Below are positions 18,680 through 27,031 of a stretch of 64,000 nt of DNA, one piece after another; position 1 is the stretch's first letter; each line of letters starts with the position of its first letter. The position numbers and the translations under genes were made by a program. This stretch comes from an uncultured Muribaculaceae bacterium (GTDB lineage Bacteria; Bacteroidota; Bacteroidia; Bacteroidales; Muribaculaceae): contig CAJTZQ010000006.1 in the NCBI GenBank assembly GCA_910583795.1, positions 1 to 64,000 on the forward strand. The letters are read 5' to 3'. Below the pieces are notes generated by a model, which was not told the origin of the DNA, searched no databases, and saw only the letters and a list, made by a program, of their open reading frames with translations.

Positions 18680-20296
18680 ATGAAACTGTTTTCAAAATGT
18701 CTCACTGCGGGTATGTGTCTCTCCGCCCTTGTGGCGATCCCCGCATGTAGCAGCGACGATTGGAAAGATGTTGACGGGGCAACCCCTCAGCTAACACTCT
18801 CTTCAGCACATGAGATGACAGAAGCCGGGCGGAATATCAAGATCGCCGGGCAAGTTGCCGACAACGACGGCATTTCCACAATTGACCTTGTCTGCAAGGC
18901 TCTCAACCTCAACAAACGAATCAATCTTATCGAAATCTATGGAGAGCCCCAGAAGACTTACGATCTCGATTACTCTTTTAAAATTCAAGAAAACGAGACC
19001 GGCGACGATTTTATCATTGATGTGGTCATCACAGACATCGGCGGCCGGCAGGAGACACAGCAGGTGAAAGTGACTATGGACGGAGACTTCACAGCCCCGG
19101 TATTCACCGCTGCCCCCGACAAAGAAGTGACCGTGATCCTGAAGCCACAGACTTCCTTAAACCTGCAATTTGCAGTGCAAGACAACCGTGTGGTTGATTA
19201 TGTGACTATCGACATCCAAGACATCACCGCAGGCGAAGATCTCCCGGAACAACTCGCCGGGTTCCCGCGCACTGTCCAAGGCAACGGCTCGGCAACTTTC
19301 AATTTCTCGGAGAAAATAGAACTCCCGAGTGAAGAAGCCACCTTGATCGCCACCATCACAGCCTACGACAAAGCTGCAAACGAAGATGCCCACTCCACTT
19401 CCATCACATCAAAGATCTCTGTCGGGGCACTTCCTGATTTCGAAAAACTTTATCTATGCGACGTGGCTACTGCCGCCGAACTTAACAGCGACGTATTCGG
19501 TGTGCCCATGCTCATAGACCACGTAGGGAAATACAAATATCGCGCCCGCTACTACAATGAGAAAGCAGGCACTGAGATCTGTTTCCTCGCCCAGAAAACC
19601 GACTTCGGTCCTGTTTGCTTCGGTCCTGACAATGCAGATCCGACCACTCTTGGCGACGATCCTAACGAAGTAGGCAGAATCAGACTTAACCAGGCAGGCG
19701 TGTATTATTTGATTGATATAGATACCTACAACCGTACATACACAATGTCGACCTACTCGGTGGCACAGGCAATAGACCCTGTGATGCACATGCATTACGG
19801 ACAAAACGACCTCAACACTTGGTGGGGAGGATGGGACAACGACGACATATGGTGGCAGGAATTCTATTTCGGACCTGCATCCGGTCCTGACAACGTGACA
19901 CGCATGGTTCAAGACTCCAAGAACCCACATATCTATGTAGTGGAAGACTGGAAACTCGAAGGTGGTGAAGAAATGAATTTCATACTCCATAACTGGCACA
20001 GCAACGGATGGTGGAACTTCGTGACATGGCGCGTGGATAATGCTTCTGATCCTGACAAGTTCATGTATTACGGAAACCTTCACCCCGACAACTCCCATTA
20101 TCAAGGCAACGCCGATTATTTCGAGTTTAAATATGGAGACAACCCTGATTTCGATATCAACAGCTGGGGTGATGAAAGCTATCGCAAAAACTTCGTGCCT
20201 GACAACTGGGTGAAACCTACGGTGACCACAACAGGAACTTATAAGTTCATTTTCGACGCTCACCTTGAGCGTGCACGTCTTGTGCCTCAGAACTGA
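18680..20296 (+). CDS. Surface glycan-binding lipoprotein (SusE/SusF-like position)
   Basis: A 538-residue lipoprotein (lipobox AIPACSSD, cysteine about residue 23) followed by acidic residues typical of surface export in Bacteroidetes. Two Ig-like segments (about 35-140 and 145-250) precede a C-terminal half rich in tryptophan and tyrosine (TWWGGWDNDDIWWQEFYFG, HNWHSNGWWNFVTW), the kind of aromatic surface that binds sugar rings. It ends TGTYKFIFDAHLERARLVPQN, like the last strand of SusE/F carbohydrate domains. It comes before SusC, whereas such proteins usually follow SusD. It probably captures the polysaccharide at the cell surface. Confidence 0.7.
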   Translation: MKLFSKCLTAGMCLSALVAIPACSSDDWKDVDGATPQLTLSSAHEMTEAGRNIKIAGQVADNDGISTIDLVCKALNLNKRINLIEIYGEPQKTYDLDYSFKIQENETGDDFIIDVVITDIGGRQETQQVKVTMDGDFTAPVFTAAPDKEVTVILKPQTSLNLQFAVQDNRVVDYVTIDIQDITAGEDLPEQLAGFPRTVQGNGSATFNFSEKIELPSEEATLIATITAYDKAANEDAHSTSITSKISVGALPDFEKLYLCDVATAAELNSDVFGVPMLIDHVGKYKYRARYYNEKAGTEICFLAQKTDFGPVCFGPDNADPTTLGDDPNEVGRIRLNQAGVYYLIDIDTYNRTYTMSTYSVAQAIDPVMHMHYGQNDLNTWWGGWDNDDIWWQEFYFGPASGPDNVTRMVQDSKNPHIYVVEDWKLEGGEEMNFILHNWHSNGWWNFVTWRVDNASDPDKFMYYGNLHPDNSHYQGNADYFEFKYGDNPDFDINSWGDESYRKNFVPDNWVKPTVTTTGTYKFIFDAHLERARLVPQN

Positions 20297-20402
20297 TCCA
20301 ATATTCTTTGGAAATAAGGATTTCCCTATAATGCCGGGAAATACACTCTCCAATTTCCCGGCCTCATCTTTTAGACAATTTCCACATTTCGATTTTCATA
20401 TC

Positions 20403-23400
20403 ATGAAAAAGTATATTCTTACTTTATGCCTCGCGCTCATTTCCATATCGGTGATGGCGCAGAACATAACCGTCCATGGAACAGTGACTTCCAAAACAGA
20501 CGGGGAGCCCCTGATCGATGCCACAGTGCGCGTGCAGGGCACAAACCAAGGAACCGCCACCGATATTGACGGTAATTATTCACTCAACAATGTTGCATCA
20601 AACGCCACCCTTATATTCAATTATGTAGGATATCAGGAGATATCCATCCCCGTAAAAGGACAGACCACTATCGACGCCGCTCTCGAAGAGACAACTTCTT
20701 CTCTTGACGAACTCGTGGTTGTGGGCTACGGTGTGGCTAAAAAGAGCGACCTCACCAGCTCAATATCCACTATAAAGGGTGGGGAGATCAACGAGATGGT
20801 GGCTGGTAACGCAATGGACGCTCTGCAGGGACGTGTGCCTGGCGTACAGGTGGCATCCGGCGGTGGTCCGGGCACCACTCCCAAGGTCATGATCCGTGGT
20901 GTTACATCTGTCAACGGATCGACACCGCTTTATGTGGTCGACGGTGTGCCCCTCAACACTTCCAACATCAACTTCATCAACAACAACGATATTGAAAGCA
21001 TGGAGGTGCTTAAAGATGCTTCCGCTTCTGCCATCTATGGTACAAGAGCATCAAACGGCGTTGTAATAATCACAACCAAGAAAGGTAAAGCAGGCAAGAC
21101 TCATGTCGATTTCTCCGCCTCTGTCGGTTGGCAGCATATCGACAAGCCGAGCATTGCCGGAGCAAACGAATATGAGAAGGTCTTTAACGCACGCTATGCC
21201 AACGACGGCAGAGTCGCTCCCTGGAACTCACCTTATGTTGATTATGCCGACGTAGACGGCACTGACTGGTGGGACGAAGTGGTCAACAACACTGCACTTA
21301 TTCAGAACTATTCTCTAAGCGTTCGCGGCGGTAACGACAAATACGTCTACAGTCTGTCTGTAGGTTATTTCAAAAACAACTCTCAGTTCGACTATGGCTA
21401 TTGGGACAAACTCAACGTGCGTCTCAACACGGAATATAACTTCACCGATTGGCTGAAGGCAGGTCTTGACATTGCTCCGAATATGGAAAAATGGGAAAAT
21501 TCTCCCGAACTCTTCTCGGCAGCGATGGCTATGGACCCGACTACCCCGGTGTTCCGTCCGGAAGACCAATGGGATCCTTCCAATCCGATGAACAACTACC
21601 AGCGTTCATACAACAACCAGGAATGGAACCCTGCAGGTTCGCTTGCCCGTATGGACAACAAGACCACCAAGATGCAGGTGCTCATGAACCCCTATATCCA
21701 GGTGCAACCTATCAGCCAGCTCACTCTCCGCACTCAGTTCGGCGTGAATGCATGGTATCAGCGTAATGACTTCTACAACTATGCCTTCCATATCGACGCC
21801 CTCGAGCAAAACACAAAGAACAGTGCCGGCAGAAATTATTCCGACGCCCTCAACTGGACATGGAACAACACTGTCACTTATATGGATACTTTCGCAGACA
21901 AGCATAACCTCACTGCAATGGTGGGCTTCACTGCTGAACGTTACGCCGACTGGTGGGCAAACGCATCCCGTCAGGATATCCCCGGATCAAGCGATCTTCT
22001 CCATGAGGTGAGCGCCGGAACCGGCGACCAGTTCGCATCAGGCAGCGCAACTTATCAGACTCTCGCATCCGTGCTCGGACGTGTGATGTATAACTTCGAC
22101 AGCCGTTATTACCTCACAGCATCTGTCCGCTACGACGGCAGCTCAAAATTTGCGAAAGGCAACAAATGGGCGGCATTCCCATCGGTTTCCGCTGCATGGC
22201 GTCTCTCTGAGGAAAAATTCATGGAAGACACAAGAAGCTGGCTCGACAATGCCAAGATCCGTCTCGGATGGGGTAAAGTCGGCAACCAGGCAATCAACCC
22301 GGGTCTTTTCATCTCAACTCTTGACAATGGCGTGAACTATGTGTTCGGTACCACCCCCTCACGCTATCCTTCCACTATCGTGGGTCAGATGGGCAGCCCC
22401 AACCTTAAATGGGAAACCGTTGAAGATATCGATTTCGGTGTTGACCTTTCTTTCCTTTCCAACAGACTTGACGTGACATTCGATCTTTATCAGAAGACAA
22501 GCCACGACATGCTTTATGCCCGCCAGACACTCCTCATCACTGGTAACCCTGCATGGATGGGCGCAGTGACTCAGAATATCGGTAAGATGCGCGCACGCGG
22601 CTGGGAGCTTTCTCTCAACTGGCGCGACAAAGTGGGAGAGGTTGGCTATGACCTCGGTCTGCAGCTCTCAGGCGTCCGCAACAAGGCTATCAAATTCTCA
22701 GGCGACGGACCCGTATGGACCGGCAGCGGTCTTCCTGAAAGCATAATCCGCAATGAAGACGGAGGTCTTATCTCAAGATTCTACGGATATCAGGCAGACG
22801 GTCTTTTCCAGAACTGGGAAGAAGTCTATGCCCACACTGACGAACACGGCACGCTCATCCAGCCTGACGCACAACCGGGCGACATCCGTTTCCTCGACCT
22901 CAACCACGACGGTCAGCTCAACGAAAACGATAAGAAATATATCGGCAACCCCTATCCGGATCTTATGATGGGCTTCAACATCGGGCTCAACTATAAAGGA
23001 TGGGATTTCCTCGCCAACTTCTACGGCACTTTCGGCAACGATATCTTCAATCTCCAGAAAGGGCGTTATTCAGGCGCAAGCGGTCAGAACGTGTATGCCG
23101 GCACTCTCGCGAAAGCATGGAACGGAGAAGGAACAAGCAACGACATTCCCAGACTGTCTTACAACGACCTCAACCAGAACTACACCCGCGTGTCAAGCTT
23201 CTTTGTTGAAGACGGCAGCTATTTCCGCTGCAAGCTCCTTACTCTCGGATATACCTTCCCTGAGAAATGGCTCGGTGATTTCAATCTCCGTCTTTACTTC
23301 TCCGCCCAGAATCTCTTTACATTCACAAAATACTCCGGAATGGACCCTGAACGTCCGTTCTACGACGGCAGTGTGATCGAGACAGGTATCGACAAGGCGA

Positions 23401-23450
23401 AATATCCCACTCCAAAGACATTCCTCTTCGGCGTTGACTTCAAATTTTAA
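20403..23450 (+). CDS. SusC/RagA-family TonB-dependent outer-membrane transporter
   Basis: The start is set at MKKYILTLCLALISISVMAQ, giving a proper signal peptide and 1015 residues, the normal SusC length. A carboxypeptidase-like beta-sandwich (VHGTVTSKTDGEPLIDATVRVQG) is followed by a TonB box region (LDELVVVGYG), a plug (VPGVQVASGGGPGTTPKVMIRG, VEVLKDASASAIYGTRASNG) and a barrel ending TFLFGVDFKF. It lacks an STN domain, which agrees with control by the hybrid regulator rather than by FecR. With SusD it imports oligosaccharides released at the surface. It lies about 106 bases after the lipoprotein gene and 49 before SusD. Confidence 0.96.
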   Translation: MKKYILTLCLALISISVMAQNITVHGTVTSKTDGEPLIDATVRVQGTNQGTATDIDGNYSLNNVASNATLIFNYVGYQEISIPVKGQTTIDAALEETTSSLDELVVVGYGVAKKSDLTSSISTIKGGEINEMVAGNAMDALQGRVPGVQVASGGGPGTTPKVMIRGVTSVNGSTPLYVVDGVPLNTSNINFINNNDIESMEVLKDASASAIYGTRASNGVVIITTKKGKAGKTHVDFSASVGWQHIDKPSIAGANEYEKVFNARYANDGRVAPWNSPYVDYADVDGTDWWDEVVNNTALIQNYSLSVRGGNDKYVYSLSVGYFKNNSQFDYGYWDKLNVRLNTEYNFTDWLKAGLDIAPNMEKWENSPELFSAAMAMDPTTPVFRPEDQWDPSNPMNNYQRSYNNQEWNPAGSLARMDNKTTKMQVLMNPYIQVQPISQLTLRTQFGVNAWYQRNDFYNYAFHIDALEQNTKNSAGRNYSDALNWTWNNTVTYMDTFADKHNLTAMVGFTAERYADWWANASRQDIPGSSDLLHEVSAGTGDQFASGSATYQTLASVLGRVMYNFDSRYYLTASVRYDGSSKFAKGNKWAAFPSVSAAWRLSEEKFMEDTRSWLDNAKIRLGWGKVGNQAINPGLFISTLDNGVNYVFGTTPSRYPSTIVGQMGSPNLKWETVEDIDFGVDLSFLSNRLDVTFDLYQKTSHDMLYARQTLLITGNPAWMGAVTQNIGKMRARGWELSLNWRDKVGEVGYDLGLQLSGVRNKAIKFSGDGPVWTGSGLPESIIRNEDGGLISRFYGYQADGLFQNWEEVYAHTDEHGTLIQPDAQPGDIRFLDLNHDGQLNENDKKYIGNPYPDLMMGFNIGLNYKGWDFLANFYGTFGNDIFNLQKGRYSGASGQNVYAGTLAKAWNGEGTSNDIPRLSYNDLNQNYTRVSSFFVEDGSYFRCKLLTLGYTFPEKWLGDFNLRLYFSAQNLFTFTKYSGMDPERPFYDGSVIETGIDKAKYPTPKTFLFGVDFKF

Positions 23451-23499
23451 TTAACAATCACATAAATTGGTAATTAAAGAATCTAAATAGAAAATAAAA

Positions 23500-25176
23500 A
23501 TGAAAAAAATAATATATTCTCTCGCAGTTATCGCCGGGATGTCTTCACTCTCTTCTTGCAACGACTTCCTGACTGAAGACATTCGCGGCACCGAGAACCT
23601 CGACACTTATTTCCAGAGCCAGGAAGAGGTTGACTCTTACGTGGGCGGATGCTATTTCCAGATCGCCAAAGGTGGCGGCTGGTGGCAGGTCTACAACACA
23701 TGGCTCATGAGCGATATGACCACCGACGACCTCTGGGACGGCAACACAACCCAGGATGACGGTTATCAGGACATAACCCACTTTATGCCCAACGGACAGA
23801 ACAGCGGTATCCTCCAGAATTTCTGGGGCGCACGCTATCAAGGCATAGCCTCCTGTAATCTTGGCATGGAGCGCATACCGACAGCTACTATGGACGAATC
23901 TCTGCGCGCCACACGACTTGCTGAAGTGCAGTTCCTCCGTGCCTTCTTCTATTTTGATCTCGTACGCAATTTCGGCGGAGTGCCCATGGTGCTTGAATAT
24001 GCCAAATCTGTCGACGGAATCGAGCGTTCCACAGAAGCTGAATGCTATGCATGGATAGAATCTGAGCTAAAAGCAGCTGCAGCCGTACTTCCACAGCGCA
24101 GTCAGTATGCGGCAGCCGATATGGGACGCGCCACAAGAGGTGCAGCTCTCGGTATCCTCGGTAAAGCCCAGCTTTATCAAGGAAAATGGGAAGAAGCTAA
24201 GGCAACTTTAAAAACCATCATCGACGAGGGTGAGTATGAACTCCTTCCCAACTTCGGCGACGTGTGGAGCGTGAAACACAACAATAGCAAGGAATCTCTC
24301 TTCGAGGTTCAGCAGATGTATAACGGTGACCAGTATGCCACCGGCGGTTCACTCACCGTTGTGACGGGATGCCGCAACGGCGTGGGCGACGGATGGAGCT
24401 GGGGACAGCCAACTTCCGACCTTGAAAACGCTTTCATCGCCGCAGGCGACACCGAGCGTCTACGCTGGACCATTATCAAGACTGCCTGCACTGAAATAGC
24501 CGGCGAGAACGATTTCGAACGTTTTGTGGAAAATAACAAATCCTTTTTGAAAATCACCGACCAGAAATTTATCGGATATAAGGAAGATTTCGGCTGGACA
24601 GATGAAACCTACAACAATACCTATATCATCGACCCGGCACAGCACAAATCTGCACGTATCATCCGTAAATATTTCGTGCCTCTCGAAGACCGTCCTGAAA
24701 TCTACAACACCGACAAGATTCCTTTGAACCACCGTGTGCTCCGCTACGCCGACGTGCTTCTTATGTATGCCGAGGCTTGTGCGGAAACTGGCGACAACAC
24801 TAATGCCCAATGGGCGCTCAATCAGGTGCGCAACCGTGTAGGCCTCGCCGATGTCACCTCAACCGGCACAGCACTCCGTGACGCTATCCGTGCTGAACGC
24901 CGTCTTGAACTTGCCCATGAACAATGCCGTCTCTATGACCTCCGTCGCTGGGATTGCGAAAACGGCAAGAAAATGATGTGCAACGTATTCGGTCCCAACG
25001 GTTCTTTCGTGAAATACAACACCGGTGACGATGCCGACATGTATGAGGCATGGAACCAGGGAGAGCCCAGCAACAAAGGATACCGTTTCCAGGAAAACAG
25101 AGACCTCCTCTATCCGATTCCTCTCTATGAAATCCAGCACTCAAACGGAACTATCAAGCAAAATCCCGGTTGGTAA
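23500..25176 (+). CDS. SusD/RagB-family glycan-binding lipoprotein
   Basis: A 558-residue lipoprotein (lipobox SSLSSCNDF, cysteine about residue 20). SusD features are visible: QSQEEVDSYVGGCYFQI near the start, the helical TPR-like core (LRATRLAEVQFLRAFFYFDLVRNFGGVPMVL, RGAALGILGKAQLYQGKWEEAKATL), the segment HRVLRYADVLLMYAEACAETGD and the ending LYPIPLYEIQHSNGTIKQNPGW. It forms the lid of the SusC channel. A strong hairpin follows the gene and may lower expression of the enzymes relative to the transporter. Confidence 0.96.
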   Translation: MKKIIYSLAVIAGMSSLSSCNDFLTEDIRGTENLDTYFQSQEEVDSYVGGCYFQIAKGGGWWQVYNTWLMSDMTTDDLWDGNTTQDDGYQDITHFMPNGQNSGILQNFWGARYQGIASCNLGMERIPTATMDESLRATRLAEVQFLRAFFYFDLVRNFGGVPMVLEYAKSVDGIERSTEAECYAWIESELKAAAAVLPQRSQYAAADMGRATRGAALGILGKAQLYQGKWEEAKATLKTIIDEGEYELLPNFGDVWSVKHNNSKESLFEVQQMYNGDQYATGGSLTVVTGCRNGVGDGWSWGQPTSDLENAFIAAGDTERLRWTIIKTACTEIAGENDFERFVENNKSFLKITDQKFIGYKEDFGWTDETYNNTYIIDPAQHKSARIIRKYFVPLEDRPEIYNTDKIPLNHRVLRYADVLLMYAEACAETGDNTNAQWALNQVRNRVGLADVTSTGTALRDAIRAERRLELAHEQCRLYDLRRWDCENGKKMMCNVFGPNGSFVKYNTGDDADMYEAWNQGEPSNKGYRFQENRDLLYPIPLYEIQHSNGTIKQNPGW

Positions 25177-25254
25177 TAATCTGTTTATATAACTTCAATT
25201 TTGAAAAAAACTTAACAAACATAATCTTAAGGTAAAATTGCAGTTAAATTAACC

Positions 25255-25292
25255 GGGGGCATGCCGACGACAGCGCCGACATGCCCCCTTTC
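25255..25292 (+). terminator. Hairpin terminator or attenuator after SusD
   Basis: A nine-base GC-rich stem (25255-25263 with 25280-25288) is followed by a short T-rich tract. It lies between SusD and the GH30 gene and could give partial termination. Confidence 0.7.
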
Positions 25293-25354
25293 TTCAACGT
25301 CTGTGAATACACAATCTGCATAGGATCAAAACTCATAGAAACTCATAGAAACTC

Positions 25355-27016
25355 ATGAAACTGACAAAATATCTTCTCTGCGGAGCGCTCGCCTTCTCTT
25401 TATGCGCATGTGGTTCCGACAATCCGGGTGAATCCACAAAACATCCTCCCGGAGAGGAACCGGATCCCAACCCTCAACCTACACCGGGAGATGACGATGA
25501 CGTTGTGTCGCCCACTCCGGGCTTCACCCTCAACAATCGTAAAATAACCATTGATCCAACCGCCATATATCAGGAAATGGAGGGATTCGGGGCATCGGAT
25601 TGTTGGCTTCCAAACAAAATCGGAATATATTGGAGTGCAAACCGTCTTCAGATAGCACGCTGGCTGTTCTCTCAGAATATCTCTTCCGACGGACAACCGC
25701 AAGGAATTGGTCTATCAATGTGGAGAGTTAACCTCGGTGCCGGAACTGAAGAACTCGGGGCGGCATCGGGAATAAATGACGAAAACGCCAATAACCGTGC
25801 GGAAAGTTTCCTATCATCTTCAGGCTCCTATGACTGGAAAAAATGTGCAGGGCAACAATACTTCATGCAGCAGGCAAAAAACAATAAAGTGGAGAAATTC
25901 GTGCTCTTCAGCAACTCCCCTCTCGTGCAATACACTAAGAACGGACAGGGACGCTCCGACGAAGGCGCATACTCAAACCTAAAGGATGACTGCTACGGTC
26001 TTTATGCCGAATATATGGCAGAAGTGGCGCAGCATTTCATTTCCGAGGGTTATAATATCTCTCACATCTCACCCGTCAACGAACCGCAATATAACTGGGA
26101 AGGGAATTCCCAGGAAGGTTCCGGATGGCAAAATTCGGAAGTGGCACGCCTTACCCGCGAACTTGACGACGCTCTCGGGAAACGCAATCTTTCCACATCC
26201 ATTCTGATCGGGGAAGCTGCTTCCTGGGAATACACCTACGGTGGAAACAACAGCCGTGAGAACACTATCAATGTATTCTTCGATCCCTCTTCCGAATCAT
26301 ACGTAGGCGATCTTCCCCATATTGAAAAAGCAATCGCCGGTCATAGCTACTGGACATTCGACAACTGGAGAGATATGCGGACAGTTCGCTCCCGTGTTAA
26401 AAATGCGGCTGATGCCAAAGGTATAAAGGTATGGCAGACGGAATGGTCAATGCTCGACAAAGAACCCTCCGAACTGGGTGGCACATATGATCATGTCAGC
26501 GAGTTTGATATAGCACAATACATGTCACGCATCATCCACAACGACATCACTGTGGCTGGATGTTCCTCATGGAGTTACTGGACAGCCATGTCGGTGGAAC
26601 GCTGGGGACAGAAAAACCGGTTTGAACTGATCAAGACCACTCCGGCAGGCGGTGAATACAGCAACGACTTCACCGCAGAAGGGAATGTGAAGGCGACCCC
26701 CAACCTGTGGGTGCTCGGCAACTATAGTTTATTTGTTCGTCCCGGCTATAAACGTGTCGGTCTCACTCTCGATGAATCGAAAGATTTCTTCGGCACGGCT
26801 TATATGGCTCCCGACAACAGCCGCCTCGTGATCGTGCTGACCAACTACGACACGGAACGCGGTGTAAGTCTTGACATGGCGGCTCCCGAAGGGGCAAAAT
26901 CAGCCTTCACCTACACTACTACCGCTACAAAACAGCTCAAGCAGGAACGGTTTAATCTGCGCGATAAAATCTTTATCGACCCTGCGAGCGTGACAACCGT
27001 GGTCTACAACTTTTAA
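25355..27016 (+). CDS. GH30-family glycoside hydrolase, probable endo-beta-1,6-galactanase
   Basis: A 553-residue lipoprotein (lipobox FSLCACGS) with a proline-rich linker (residues 25-50) that probably holds it on the cell surface. The GH30 (beta/alpha)8 catalytic domain starts at EMEGFGASDCWLPNK. The acid/base glutamate is E243 in ISPVNEPQYNW and the nucleophile is E363 in VWQTEWSM. A beta-sandwich follows to the end. GFGASDCW, FSNSPLVQYTKNG and NEPQYNW followed by NSQEG resemble subfamily-5 endo-beta-1,6-galactanases more than GH30 glucanases or xylanases. That subfamily call is from memory. It would cut backbone or side chains outside the cell for SusCD import. Confidence 0.75.
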   Translation: MKLTKYLLCGALAFSLCACGSDNPGESTKHPPGEEPDPNPQPTPGDDDDVVSPTPGFTLNNRKITIDPTAIYQEMEGFGASDCWLPNKIGIYWSANRLQIARWLFSQNISSDGQPQGIGLSMWRVNLGAGTEELGAASGINDENANNRAESFLSSSGSYDWKKCAGQQYFMQQAKNNKVEKFVLFSNSPLVQYTKNGQGRSDEGAYSNLKDDCYGLYAEYMAEVAQHFISEGYNISHISPVNEPQYNWEGNSQEGSGWQNSEVARLTRELDDALGKRNLSTSILIGEAASWEYTYGGNNSRENTINVFFDPSSESYVGDLPHIEKAIAGHSYWTFDNWRDMRTVRSRVKNAADAKGIKVWQTEWSMLDKEPSELGGTYDHVSEFDIAQYMSRIIHNDITVAGCSSWSYWTAMSVERWGQKNRFELIKTTPAGGEYSNDFTAEGNVKATPNLWVLGNYSLFVRPGYKRVGLTLDESKDFFGTAYMAPDNSRLVIVLTNYDTERGVSLDMAAPEGAKSAFTYTTTATKQLKQERFNLRDKIFIDPASVTTVVYNF

Positions 27017-27031
27017 TTCCGCATCTTATTC